A DNA stretch of 36,834 nucleotides from an uncultured Sphingorhabdus sp. (GTDB lineage: Bacteria; Pseudomonadota; Alphaproteobacteria; Sphingomonadales; Sphingomonadaceae), in the NCBI RefSeq assembly GCF_937872355.1, contig NZ_CALMSV010000166.1, forward strand, positions 1 to 36,834, given 5' to 3'. Under the pieces are notes generated by a model that saw nothing but the letters and a program-made list of their open reading frames with translations, was not told where the DNA came from and made no database searches. This document shows positions 24,994-32,774 of the stretch, one piece after another (positions within the stretch are counted from its first letter, which is position 1; every line of letters starts with the position of its first letter). The position numbers and the translations under genes were made by a program.

Positions 24994-25781
24994 ACGAAGA
25001 CCTTGCATTTGACGCACCGGATGCGGTTTTGGCCGTTTCTGACGAGGGCGACGAGCGGCTAACCATCGAGATTGACGGCTGGGAAGGGCCGCTCGATTTG
25101 CTGCTCACGCTCGCACGCACACAGAAGGTCGATCTCCGGCAGATTTCGATTTTACAGCTGGTCGAGCAATATCTCGGGTTCATTGAAAACGCCCGCGCGT
25201 TGAAGCTGGAGCTTGCAGCTGATTATCTCGTGATGGCGGCATGGCTCGCTTATCTGAAATCGGCGCTCTTGTTGCCAAAGGATCCGGAGATCGATCCGTC
25301 GCCCGAAGAGTTAGCGCTACGCCTGCAGTTGCGCCTCGAGCGTTTGAACGCGATGCGGGAGAGCGGTGCGCGGCTGATGGCGCGCGACCGCATCGGGCGC
25401 GACATCTTTTTGCGCGGTACACCGGAAGGGTTGCGTGTTGTCCGCACGACGGCTTGGGACTGCAACTTTTTCGAACTGCTCTCCGCCTATGGGCAAATTC
25501 AGGCGCGCAACGCACCGGTAATGCACGTCGTCAAACGCCGCGCGGTCATGACGCTGGAAGAGGCGCTCGACCGCGTTTCGGCGATGCTCGGCCATGCGCT
25601 CGACTGGACCCAGTTGGAGGCATTTCTTCCGGCCGATGCGGAGCCCGCATTGCGTCGATCGGCGCTGGCGTCGAGTTTTCTGGCGATGCTCGAGCTGGCA
25701 AAGCAGGGCAGAGTGGAATTGCAGCAGGAAACCAGCTTTGCGCCGTTGATGGTCAAACGAAGTGCGGGGGCAGCGAAATGA
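24984..25781 (+). CDS. scpA: Chromosome segregation and condensation protein ScpA
   Basis: This 265-residue kleisin bridges the SMC ATPase heads of bacterial condensin. The N-terminal signature is IDGWEGPLDLLLTLARTQKV, followed by DLRQISILQLVEQYL and YLVMAAWLAYLKSALLLP. A long charged helix follows (PEELALRLQLRLERLNAMRE). The C-terminal winged-helix region includes SSFLAMLELAKQGRVELQQ, which contacts the SMC head. The start lies inside nagZ. The acidic N-terminal tail (about 1-25) is longer than in Bacillus ScpA. Confidence 0.93.
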   Translation: MGLDEDLAFDAPDAVLAVSDEGDERLTIEIDGWEGPLDLLLTLARTQKVDLRQISILQLVEQYLGFIENARALKLELAADYLVMAAWLAYLKSALLLPKDPEIDPSPEELALRLQLRLERLNAMRESGARLMARDRIGRDIFLRGTPEGLRVVRTTAWDCNFFELLSAYGQIQARNAPVMHVVKRRAVMTLEEALDRVSAMLGHALDWTQLEAFLPADAEPALRRSALASSFLAMLELAKQGRVELQQETSFAPLMVKRSAGAAK

Positions 25782-26410
25782 TGATCGAACATGATCCGGC
25801 CGTTCGGGCGGTGGAGGCAACATTGTTCGCTTCCGACGCGCCGATGACTGTCGACCAGATACGGGCTTATGTCGGCGAAGAAGTTGATGTTCCTGACGCG
25901 CTAGCCAAGCTGGAAGAGCATTATCAGGGGCGAGGTGTTGAACTGGTAAAGCGCGGCAAGACTTGGCATTTCCAGACCGCTGCAGACCTTGCGCATCTGC
26001 TGCGCCGGGAGCGTGAGGAAAGCCGCAAGCTGAGCCGCGCGGCGGTCGAAACGCTGGCTATCATCGCCTATCATGAGCCCGTCAGTCGGGCGGAGATTGA
26101 GGCAATCCGCGGTGTGCAGATTTCGAAGGGCACGCTCGACGTTTTAATGGAAGCGGGATGGGTGCGGCCGGCAGGCCGACGCGAAGTGCCAGGGCGGCCG
26201 CTGATTTACGCGACTACCGGGGAATTTCTGACACATTTTGGACTCGCATCGCGGCGGGATTTGCCGGGAATTGCCGACCTCAAAGCTGCGGGTTTGCTCG
26301 ATCCGGTCGACCTTGCGCTAGAAGGTTTGCAAGGGCTGTCTGCAGTTGAAAGTGGAGATATGCCTGAAGGGGGCGACAGCGAACTGGAAATCGGTGACGA
26401 AAGCGCCTAA
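25778..26410 (+). CDS. scpB: Chromosome segregation and condensation protein ScpB
   Basis: This 210-residue partner of ScpA and SMC is built from two winged helices. Signature stretches are [57 protein letters not shown] and [18 protein letters not shown]. The ATG at 25778 overlaps the scpA stop (ATGA); the next codon at 25781 is also ATG and could be used instead. The acidic C-terminal tail is variable in the family. Confidence 0.93.
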   Translation: MMIEHDPAVRAVEATLFASDAPMTVDQIRAYVGEEVDVPDALAKLEEHYQGRGVELVKRGKTWHFQTAADLAHLLRREREESRKLSRAAVETLAIIAYHEPVSRAEIEAIRGVQISKGTLDVLMEAGWVRPAGRREVPGRPLIYATTGEFLTHFGLASRRDLPGIADLKAAGLLDPVDLALEGLQGLSAVESGDMPEGGDSELEIGDESA

Positions 26411-26478
26411 ATCCTTTTGGCAACGAAGCTGCAGCGCGCGCAGCGATTGGGGAAGTCCCCGCACGAGGAGTTTGGAAA

Positions 26479-26700
26479 ATGGGTAGTTTCAGCATCTGGC
26501 ATTGGCTGGTCGTCGGCATCATCATCCTGCTGCTGTTTGGCAAAGGCCGCTTTTCGGACATGATGGGCGACGTTGCCAAGGGCATCAAAAGCTTCAAAAA
26601 GGGCATGGCCGAAGACGATGAAGCCAAGCCCGCTCCGCGTATCGACGCGGCCTCTGGAACGACCGTTGATGCAGAAAAGCAGGCCGACAAGGCCAGCTAA
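26479..26700 (+). CDS. tatA: Sec-independent protein translocase TatA
   Basis: This 73-residue protein has a single N-terminal membrane helix ([17 protein letters not shown]), a short hinge ([10 protein letters not shown]) and an amphipathic helix ([12 protein letters not shown]), then a hydrophilic acidic tail. TatA multimerises to allow passage of folded twin-arginine substrates. GAGGAG precedes the ATG by 8 bases. It is the first of tatA-tatB-tatC, 68 bases after scpB. Confidence 0.95.
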   Translation: MGSFSIWHWLVVGIIILLLFGKGRFSDMMGDVAKGIKSFKKGMAEDDEAKPAPRIDAASGTTVDAEKQADKAS

Positions 26701-26725
26701 TCCACTGATTTCGGGCTGAACCCGC

Positions 26726-27049
26726 ATGTTTGATATCGCATCCGGCGAATTGCTTTTGGTCGCGCTGGTCGCCTTGCTGGTGATCGGGCCGAAAGACCTG
26801 CCGCGCGTATTGCGTTATGTCGGCCAATGGGTGGGCAAGGCACGGCGCATGGCTGCGCATTTCCGCAGTGGCATTGATGAAATGGTGCGCCAGTCCGAAC
26901 TGGAAGAGCTCGAGAAAAAGTGGGCGTCGGAGAATGAGCGGATCATGCGTGAGCACCCGCCTGTTCGCGAATATGATTCGCTGCCTCCGCCCGAAACAGA
27001 TGCCAAACCCGCCGCAGCGGATTCGCCCAAGGCGGAGCCGCAATCATGA
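26726..27049 (+). CDS. tatB: Sec-independent protein translocase TatB
   Basis: This 107-residue protein starts MFDIASGELLLVALVALLVI, a TatB-type N-terminus with an acidic residue in the helix, then GPKDLPRVLRYVGQWVGKAR. A long amphipathic helix (RRMAAHFRSGIDEMVRQSEL) and a Pro/Ala-rich tail follow. TatB recognises substrates together with TatC. Its stop overlaps the tatC ATG by 4 bases. Confidence 0.95.
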   Translation: MFDIASGELLLVALVALLVIGPKDLPRVLRYVGQWVGKARRMAAHFRSGIDEMVRQSELEELEKKWASENERIMREHPPVREYDSLPPPETDAKPAAADSPKAEPQS

Positions 27050-27831
27050 AGGACATCGACGACAGCAAGATGCCATTGCTCGATCATCTGATCGAGCTGC
27101 GCAACCGGCTGCTCTGGTGCGTCCTCGCGCTCGCCATTTCTTTCGGCATCTGTTTCTATTTTGCCGAAGCGATTTATGGCTGGCTGGTTCAGCCGCTCAA
27201 AAATGTCGGGCAAGACAAGCTGATCTATACAGACATTTTTGAGGCTTTCTTCGTCCAGGTAAAGGTCGCCCTTTTCGCCGCTATGATGGTCAGCTTCCCG
27301 GTATTGGCGACGCAGATCTGGCAGTTTGTAGCACCCGGACTCTATAAAAACGAGAAAAAGGCCTTTTTGCCGTTCCTGATGATGACCCCGGTTCTTTTTG
27401 CGCTCGGGGCCAGCCTTGCCTATTTTGGCGCCATGCCGGTTGCACTCAAATTCCTGCTTGGATTTGAGGGCGATGTCGGCGGGGTCACGCAAGAGGCGCT
27501 TCCCGGGGTAGGCAATTATCTCAATTTTTCGACGACGTTTATTTTCGGCTTTGGCGTTGCATTCCAGCTGCCGGTCTTGCTGATGCTGCTCGAAAGGGCG
27601 GGGATTGTAACGCGCGATCAGCTGAAAGCCGGTCGGCGCTACGCGATTGTTGGTGCCTTCGCGATCGCCGCTGTGCTGACTCCGCCGGACGTTGTGTCGC
27701 AGCTTTTGCTCGCGGTGCCGCTATGCTTGCTCTACGAGCTGGCGCTGGTTGCCATATGGTTTACCCAGCGCCGCCGCGATAAAGCGACCGAAACTGAGAC
27801 TACGGCTGCCGAGGAGCCGGAAACGGTCTAA
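27046..27831 (+). CDS. tatC: Sec-independent protein translocase TatC
   Basis: This 261-residue inner membrane protein has six helices. The N-terminal LLDHLIELRNRLLWC forms the twin-arginine signal-binding site, and the first periplasmic loop contains the conserved YTDIFEAFFVQVKV and LYKNEKKAFLPFL. Helix 5-6 carries AIVGAFAIAAVLTPPDVVSQ, the conserved TPPD motif. The acidic C-terminal tail is cytoplasmic. The stop overlaps the stop of the convergent entericidin-like gene. Confidence 0.96.
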   Translation: MKDIDDSKMPLLDHLIELRNRLLWCVLALAISFGICFYFAEAIYGWLVQPLKNVGQDKLIYTDIFEAFFVQVKVALFAAMMVSFPVLATQIWQFVAPGLYKNEKKAFLPFLMMTPVLFALGASLAYFGAMPVALKFLLGFEGDVGGVTQEALPGVGNYLNFSTTFIFGFGVAFQLPVLLMLLERAGIVTRDQLKAGRRYAIVGAFAIAAVLTPPDVVSQLLLAVPLCLLYELALVAIWFTQRRRDKATETETTAAEEPETV

Positions 27832-27950
27832 ATCGCCTCGTCGCCGGCTTCGCCAACTGATTCGATGTCGCGACCCAGGCCCTTTACGGTGTTGCAGGCA
27901 GACAGCAGCAGGGTGGCTGCGATGAGTGAAGCGGCAATCAGTTTGCGCAT
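27828..27950 (-). CDS. Entericidin A/B-like small lipoprotein
   Basis: This 40-residue peptide starts MRKLIAASLIAATLLLSACN. Cys19 is in a lipobox (LSAC), and the mature part is NTVKGLGRDIESVGEAGDEA plus Ile. Mature entericidins share this length, the NTxxGxGxDI start and a helical end. E. coli EcnB is a bacteriolytic lipoprotein; the homologues in alphaproteobacteria are not well understood. AAGGA lies 7 bases before the ATG. A strong predicted promoter and an inverted repeat precede it. It is convergent with tatC, and the two stop codons overlap by 4 bases. Confidence 0.85.
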   Translation of the reverse strand: MRKLIAASLIAATLLLSACNTVKGLGRDIESVGEAGDEAI

Positions 27951-27968
27951 GACTTTATCCTTTTTGTT

Positions 27969-28017
27969 GGCGTTCAGCCGACTCTGGAAATTGTAAGCTG
28001 AACGCCCGATGAGTCAA
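27969..28017 (-). promoter_or_regulatory. Predicted sigma70 promoter with inverted repeat, entericidin-like gene
   Basis: On the minus strand TTGACT (28012-28017) and TACAAT (27990-27995) are separated by 16 bases, 5 of 6 matches for each hexamer. The start of transcription should be near 27983, about 33 bases before the ATG. A perfect 10-base inverted repeat, GGCGTTCAGC (27969-27978) and GCTGAACGCC (27997-28006), has one arm in the promoter spacer and the other in the early transcript. That arrangement suits a repressor site or a DNA loop. The hairpin has no U-tract, so it is less likely to be a terminator for the upstream receptor gene. Confidence 0.65.
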
Positions 28018-28024
28018 ACGGCAA

Positions 28025-30169
28025 TCAAAAGCTGAAACGAGCCGTCAATCGGAAATCCCGCCCGGAAAGCGGTACATAATCCTTGGTGAAGGAGGCCGCG
28101 CGGCGTGCCGTGACGTCGAACAGATTATTTGCTGACGCTATCAGCGCGATATTGCGATTGCGCCCGAATGGCCGCCAGCTTGCGGAAGCATTGACCAGCG
28201 TGAACCCTGCAGTTTCGGTTTCGAAGGCCGCATTGCGTCGTTGGTCATCAGTCCATTCGACTTCGCCTCGCAGGTCGAGACTGCCGCTTTGCAATTCCAG
28301 CCCGCCCAACAGGCGCAGCGGCGGGATACGGGGTACCGGTCCGCCGCCATTTGATATCGACGCGCGGGTGTAGTCGGCGACGCCATCAAGCACGACATCG
28401 AATCCACCGACATGGCCCAGCCTTGCCGAAACATCGGCTTCTACACCCCAGAAGCGGGCATCGCTCTGAAAATATTGGAAAACAGGGAGGTCGTCTTCCT
28501 CAGCTCCAGTTGCATCTTCATAGATGAAGCCGTCGAACCAGTTCGAATAGACCGTCAACGTCGCGTCAACATTAGTGCTGTCGTAGCGGGCATAAAGTTC
28601 GGCGTTCCACGCCTTTTCGCTGCGCAAGGTCGGGTCGCCAATTTCATAGGCCTGCGTGGCGATGTGCGGGCCATCCGAAAACAACTCTTCGACCGAAGGT
28701 GCGCGGCCCGTACGCGAGGCGTTGATGCCGATCTTGAGGTCGCCGACCAGATAGGCTGCGCCCAATGCCGCAGAGACGTTGTTGAAACTGCGATCAATGC
28801 CGAGTGTCTGCGCTTCCTGGCTCACCCGGTCATAACGCAGTGCGGCTTCCAGATGCACGCCGCCCAGATCGAATTCCTGCAGTGTGAACAGCCCCATTTG
28901 CCGCGTGCGGTTGGGCGGTACGAAGGCTTCGGCGCCGATCGCCTCAAAATCGCGTGACATATATTGGATGCCACTCGCGCCGCGCCAGCCATTGCGGTTG
29001 GCCTGGACGGCCTCGGCGCGGCCTTCAAAGCCCTGGCTCTTGAATATCGTACCGACCTCGTCACCTTCGAACTCAGTATGCTGGTAATCGGCATAGCCAG
29101 CGCGGAAGGTCAGCTTTTCAAGAAAGCCGCCGCCGGTTTCCACTTCGCCGCGAAGGTCGGCGCGATATTGGCGCAGGCCGATTGTAACAGCATCCTCGCC
29201 GCCTTCGGCCATCGAAACCTTTTTGCCAGCGCTCACGACTTCTTCGTGATGATGTCCGACGCCCGGACGACCCGGAATGCCGTATTTGGTGTCATAGATA
29301 CTGAACGAAACGCCCAGATTGCCGCCTTCGTCGATGAAGGCCGTACCAAGGCCCGCGGTCCAGGTTTCGACAGCGCTGTTGGGAACGCGGCCGCGATTGT
29401 TCGCGGCTTCGCGCAGCTCCGCGGCTTCGTCGAGATGACCTTCGCTTTCCTCTTCATTTGCCAGATCGAGGACTTCAGCGCGTAAGTCGGGGGATAGCTG
29501 GAAGCCGCCGATACGCAAATCGTCACTCTTGCGATAGCTACCGTCGGCGTGAATGACGAATCGGTCAGCCAAGGGCACATCGACCGATGCTCCACCGGAC
29601 CATTCATCCGCTGCGCTGCCATAGCCTGCCAGCGCATCGACATGGACGGCCTCTTCCGGAACGCCACGCGGAATGCGCTTGTCAATGGCATTGACTGCAC
29701 CGCCCACCGCCTGACCACCGAATAAGAGAACGGCTGGGCCGCGCAGTACCTCAATCCGTTCGGTGGTAAGCGATTCTATGGTGACGGCATGGTCTGCAGA
29801 GGTATTTGAGGCATCGATATTGCCGATACCATCAGTCAAGACAGCAACCCGATTGCCCTGAAAGCCGCGCAATACGGGGCGCGATGAGCCTGGTGTAAAG
29901 CTGGTCGCCGAAACCCCGGGGAGCGAGAGCAGCGTATCACCAATCTGGCCACGCGATTGCTGCGCCAAATCTTCGCCAGACAGGGCAGAAGTACCCGCGA
30001 GCAGATCCAACCGCTCGAAATAGGGAGCAGTGACAACGATTTCGCCGGTACGGTGGAAATCGTCATCATTTGTATCCGTATCCGATTGCTCTTGCGCGAA
30101 CGAGGATGAGGCGATCAGTGTGCATGCAAGTATCGAAGCAGCTGCGCTTTGACGGAGAAGCGTTTTCAT
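28025..30169 (-). CDS. znuD: TonB-dependent receptor, ZnuD-like (probable zinc uptake)
   Basis: This 714-residue outer membrane receptor has a signal peptide (about 1-25, ending SSSFA), a TonB box GEIVVTAPY (42-50) and a plug with RPVLRGFQGNRVAVLTDGIG. The barrel ends with the closing strand FRLTARFSF. A loop with KYGIPGRPGVGHHHEEV (His306-308) matches the metal-binding loop of ZnuD-type receptors; Asp/Glu/His-rich segments also occur near 235-250. A Zur-like palindrome lies 41 bases upstream of the ATG. Together these suggest uptake of zinc or a zinc complex. I chose the ATG at 30167-30169 because it begins the signal peptide and has GGGAA upstream; the open frame extends to 30418 but that part is not signal-like and overlaps cysK. 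Confidence 0.85.
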   Translation of the reverse strand: MKTLLRQSAAASILACTLIASSSFAQEQSDTDTNDDDFHRTGEIVVTAPYFERLDLLAGTSALSGEDLAQQSRGQIGDTLLSLPGVSATSFTPGSSRPVLRGFQGNRVAVLTDGIGNIDASNTSADHAVTIESLTTERIEVLRGPAVLLFGGQAVGGAVNAIDKRIPRGVPEEAVHVDALAGYGSAADEWSGGASVDVPLADRFVIHADGSYRKSDDLRIGGFQLSPDLRAEVLDLANEEESEGHLDEAAELREAANNRGRVPNSAVETWTAGLGTAFIDEGGNLGVSFSIYDTKYGIPGRPGVGHHHEEVVSAGKKVSMAEGGEDAVTIGLRQYRADLRGEVETGGGFLEKLTFRAGYADYQHTEFEGDEVGTIFKSQGFEGRAEAVQANRNGWRGASGIQYMSRDFEAIGAEAFVPPNRTRQMGLFTLQEFDLGGVHLEAALRYDRVSQEAQTLGIDRSFNNVSAALGAAYLVGDLKIGINASRTGRAPSVEELFSDGPHIATQAYEIGDPTLRSEKAWNAELYARYDSTNVDATLTVYSNWFDGFIYEDATGAEEDDLPVFQYFQSDARFWGVEADVSARLGHVGGFDVVLDGVADYTRASISNGGGPVPRIPPLRLLGGLELQSGSLDLRGEVEWTDDQRRNAAFETETAGFTLVNASASWRPFGRNRNIALIASANNLFDVTARRAASFTKDYVPLSGRDFRLTARFSF

Positions 30170-30207
30170 ATCATTCCCTATGGCCTTAGTTTCGGCGCCT
30201 GCTAGAT

Positions 30208-30230
30208 GAAATGATATAGTATAACAATAC
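30208..30230. promoter_or_regulatory. Zur-like operator palindrome
   Basis: AATGATATA (30210-30218) and TATAACAAT (30220-30228) form an imperfect dyad around G30219, with 7 of 9 pairs matching, flanked by G30208 and C30230. The TGATATA-g-TATAACA core resembles the TGTTATA-N-TATAACA palindromes bound by the zinc repressor Zur in alphaproteobacteria. It lies upstream of the ZnuD-like receptor and in the shared region with cysK. The rest of the 190-base divergent gap holds the weak cysK leader and nothing else clear. Confidence 0.65.
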
Positions 30231-30359
30231 CCAATCGAGCAGTTTCGACTAATGGCGTTTGGGTTGCGACGAATTGCCGCCAATCGGCAAAGCCCAGCTT
30301 TCATCGCCGCAAGTCGCCATCGCTTGCGTCTTGTTGCATCCGAAACTACCTGTGGGGAC

Positions 30360-31358
30360 ATGAAAACTATGCCATCGACATTGGACCTTATCGGCAACAC
30401 CCCGCTCGTCCTGCTCAAGGGGCCGAGCGAGGAAACCGGCTGCGAGATTTACGGCAAGTGCGAATTCGCCAACCCCGGCGCCTCGGTAAAGGATCGGGCG
30501 GCTCTGTTCATCGTGCGCGATGCGGAAGAGCAGGGGATATTGCAGCCGGGCGGCACTATAGTTGAGGGCACGGCAGGCAATACCGGCATCGGCCTCGCGC
30601 TGGTCGGTAACGCTCTGGGATATAAGACGATCATCGTGATGCCCGAAACGCAGAGCCAGGAAAAAAAGGATACGCTGCGCGCTCTTGGTGCACAGTTAGT
30701 TCTCGTGCCGGCTGCGCCTTTTTCCAACCCAGGCCATTTCGTGCACACGTCACGGCGGATTGCGGAAGAAACCGATAACGCCATTTGGGCCAACCAGTTC
30801 GACAATATCGCCAACCGGCGGGCGCATATCGAAACAACCGCAGAGGAAATCTGGACGCAGATGAACGGTCGCGTCGATGGCTTTACCTGCGCGGCTGGTA
30901 CAGGCGGGGCGGTCCCCGGGGCTGGGCTGGGACAGAAAACGAAAAACGAAACTATCACCATCGCGCTCAGCGACCCACACGGCGCCGCACTCTATAATTA
31001 TTACGCGCATGGCGAGTTGCGCGCAGAGGGCAATTCGGTTGCGGAAGGCATCGGGCAGGGCCGCATCACAGCCAATCTCGACGGCGCGCCCATCGACACA
31101 CAATTCCGCATTTCGGACGAAGACGGCCTTGCCTGGGTGCGTCGTCTGCTCGCCGAAGAAGGGCTCTGCCTCGGCCTGTCGTCGGGTATCAATGTCGCTG
31201 GAGCGATTGAGCTGGCTAGGCAGCTGGGGCCCGGACACAGGATCGCAACGATCCTGTGTGACACGGGCTTCCGCTATCTCTCTACACTCTACAATCCCGA
31301 GTGGATGCAATCCAAAGGATTGCCGCCAATGCCGTGGCAACTGGACAAAGCCGACTGA
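30360..31358 (+). CDS. cysK: Cysteine synthase (PLP-dependent)
   Basis: This 332-residue enzyme makes cysteine from O-acetylserine and sulfide. It begins MKTMPSTLDLIGNTPLVLLK. The PLP lysine is Lys44 in NPGASVKDRAA. The substrate loop reads EGTAGNTGIGLAL (residues 69-81), where most CysK proteins have TSGNTG; the serine-to-alanine change is seen by eye only. The phosphate-binding CAAGTGGAVPGAG and the C-terminal LGLSSGINVAGAIELA are present. GGGG lies 2-6 bases before the chosen ATG; the ATG at 30369 has better spacing from it and is also possible. A frame extending to 30252 is not supported. Confidence 0.9.
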   Translation: MKTMPSTLDLIGNTPLVLLKGPSEETGCEIYGKCEFANPGASVKDRAALFIVRDAEEQGILQPGGTIVEGTAGNTGIGLALVGNALGYKTIIVMPETQSQEKKDTLRALGAQLVLVPAAPFSNPGHFVHTSRRIAEETDNAIWANQFDNIANRRAHIETTAEEIWTQMNGRVDGFTCAAGTGGAVPGAGLGQKTKNETITIALSDPHGAALYNYYAHGELRAEGNSVAEGIGQGRITANLDGAPIDTQFRISDEDGLAWVRRLLAEEGLCLGLSSGINVAGAIELARQLGPGHRIATILCDTGFRYLSTLYNPEWMQSKGLPPMPWQLDKAD

Positions 31359-31376
31359 TTGGGCTTTAATCGCCGG

Positions 31377-31634
31377 ATGGCACGTCCGGCACAATCCGCT
31401 GTTCAGCGCATTCAGGTAGGCCTTTTGGGTTTGCTGACCGTTTTGCTGTTCGTTTCGATCGCCAACATGATCCTCGACCGGGCGGATAGTGGCCTGCAAA
31501 CGCAACCTGCTTCCACGGCGGCCGGCTCGCAGGCAGAGCCCCAGCCTAAGGATGAGCCGCTGGCCGAACTGGGCGTCACGCCATCGGTCGGTGCGGAAAC
31601 AACACCCAAGACCCAACAGCCGGTTACGAACTGA
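31377..31634 (+). CDS. Small single-pass membrane protein, unknown
   Basis: This 85-residue protein has a basic N-terminus (MARPAQSAVQRIQ), one hydrophobic helix (VGLLGLLTVLLFVSIANMIL) and a Pro/Gln/Glu-rich periplasmic tail. No family is recognised. An in-frame TTG at 31359 is possible but the ATG gives a standard start. It lies 18 bases after cysK and is followed 4 bases later by another membrane-anchored protein, so these two are probably co-transcribed and may work together. Confidence 0.6.
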   Translation: MARPAQSAVQRIQVGLLGLLTVLLFVSIANMILDRADSGLQTQPASTAAGSQAEPQPKDEPLAELGVTPSVGAETTPKTQQPVTN

Positions 31635-31638
31635 AGCG

Positions 31639-32454
31639 ATGATCGCTCGTTACCGTCGCCTGTGGGCGTTGTTGCTTGTCCTGTTGCTTGGCGCCGCAGC
31701 TTTGTGGTTTTGGCAGAACCGCAAAGCGGAGCCCACTGAAAGCGCGCCGCTGGTGCTCATTTCCAGTATTGATTTGCGCTGGGGTGAAGCCGAATTTGGT
31801 GCGCTGGCCAAAGGCGAGATCGAACCGGATCCGCTTTACAAACGGTTGGAAGAAACCCGCCAGGTCATCGCAGCGGACAATGTTGCAAAGTTGCAGGCTT
31901 CAAAGGCCAGGGTCGCCCTGCTGATACAACCACGGGCCTTTGCCCCGGATGAGCTGGTTCGCCTGGACCATTGGGTGCGGGCAGGGGGGCGGCTGTTGTT
32001 CTTCGCAGATCCTGCGCTGCAATGGCCAAGTGATTTGCCGATAGGTGACCCTGCGCGCCCGCTCTTCCCCTCTATGCATTCGCCGCTCTTCAATCATTGG
32101 GGGATCGAACTGGCCCTACCGGTCGACGCTGAAGCCAGCACCGCCGAAGCACAAATTGATATCGGGCAATTTGGCATCCGGACGCTGTCAGCCGGGCAAT
32201 GGCAAAGCCTCGCGGCCGGAAAAGGCAGAGATGGACATTGCCGGATTGCAACCGAAGCGCTGGTTGCTGAATGCCGGCCGGGCAAGGGGCAAGTCATACT
32301 CATTGCAGACGCTGACTTGCTTCATTCGTCCATGTGGCAATCTGCGCTCCCCGGCTCGGACAGTTCGTCGAATATCGACTGGGTTGAACAGCTTGTTGCG
32401 CGACTCGTACAGGGGCGTCGGCTCGTGGGACAACATGGGGAAATTCTGGAATGA
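31639..32454 (+). CDS. Membrane-anchored protein with GldG/DUF4350-like domain
   Basis: This 271-residue protein has an N-terminal membrane anchor (LWALLLVLLLGAAALWFW). The periplasmic domain contains LVLISSIDLRWGEAEFGALA, then RVALLIQPRAFAPDELVRLD, HWVRAGGRLLFFADPALQWP and KGQVILIADADLLHSS. That pattern of a strand, a GGRLLFFADP turn and a later VILIADADLL strand is typical of the glutamine amidotransferase-like fold in GldG/DUF4350-type proteins. No ABC ATPase or permease is next to it, unlike gld systems. Function is unknown. The ATG follows 4 bases after the small membrane protein, with a GAAG upstream. Confidence 0.65.
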   Translation: MIARYRRLWALLLVLLLGAAALWFWQNRKAEPTESAPLVLISSIDLRWGEAEFGALAKGEIEPDPLYKRLEETRQVIAADNVAKLQASKARVALLIQPRAFAPDELVRLDHWVRAGGRLLFFADPALQWPSDLPIGDPARPLFPSMHSPLFNHWGIELALPVDAEASTAEAQIDIGQFGIRTLSAGQWQSLAAGKGRDGHCRIATEALVAECRPGKGQVILIADADLLHSSMWQSALPGSDSSSNIDWVEQLVARLVQGRRLVGQHGEILE

Positions 32455-32774
32455 CGCTGGGACAGCTTGTCGATGGAAAGGATAAAAATATATAATACAA
32501 TGAATTAGGATGAAGGCAGTGGCTAGGGTAATTAGCAATGATGCAAGCTCCCTTCACCTGTGGAAAAGAAAATTGTATAATAAATACAGATATATAATCT
32601 GTAATTCGGATTCATTCCCATAGAATCCCTCTTTTCACCCACGAATTCCCTTGATATGGAGTGTCCGTATCGGGGTGAAATCCAATTTGTTGCGTTCCAG
32701 AGAACGTCAACGCGAAGGCGTTGCGCTTTAGCGGATGAGGGATTGCGCCCGAAGGGAAGGGGTAATTCTGGGCT
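32455..32774. promoter_or_regulatory. AT-rich regulatory region upstream of the dcw cluster
   Basis: This 320-base gap has no credible gene. Bases about 32480-32625 are much more AT-rich than the surroundings. Plus-strand promoter candidates are TTGTCG (32467-32472), 18 bases, TATAAT (32491-32496); and TTCACC (32553-32558), 17 bases, TATAAT (32576-32581). Each has a perfect -10 and 4 of 6 matches at -35. The second should start transcription near 32588, inside a palindrome at 32585-32603. Two GANTC sites lie at 32609-32613 and 32623-32627. The last 150 bases are an untranslated leader with no clear structure. Confidence 0.6.
32585..32603. repeat. Perfect 7-base inverted repeat at the predicted mraZ start site
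   Basis: TACAGAT (32585-32591) and ATCTGTA (32597-32603) are perfect inverted arms separated by ATATA. The predicted +1 (about 32588) of the second promoter falls inside it. A regulator bound here would block initiation; the same sequence would form a weak hairpin at the very 5' end of the transcript. Confidence 0.6.

Noticed and set aside
27969-28006. 10-base stem considered as a terminator for the ZnuD-like receptor
   Set aside because: The loop is 18 bases and no U-tract follows in the needed direction; a near-consensus promoter overlaps it, so a regulatory role fits better.
30750-31616. Minus-strand open frame (288 codons) opposite cysK and the small membrane protein
   Set aside because: It overlaps a certain cysK on the other strand and resembles no family.
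32510-32623. Possible 37-codon peptide in the AT-rich intergenic region
   Set aside because: It has no proper ribosome binding site, an unusual composition, and overlaps the predicted promoter and palindrome.
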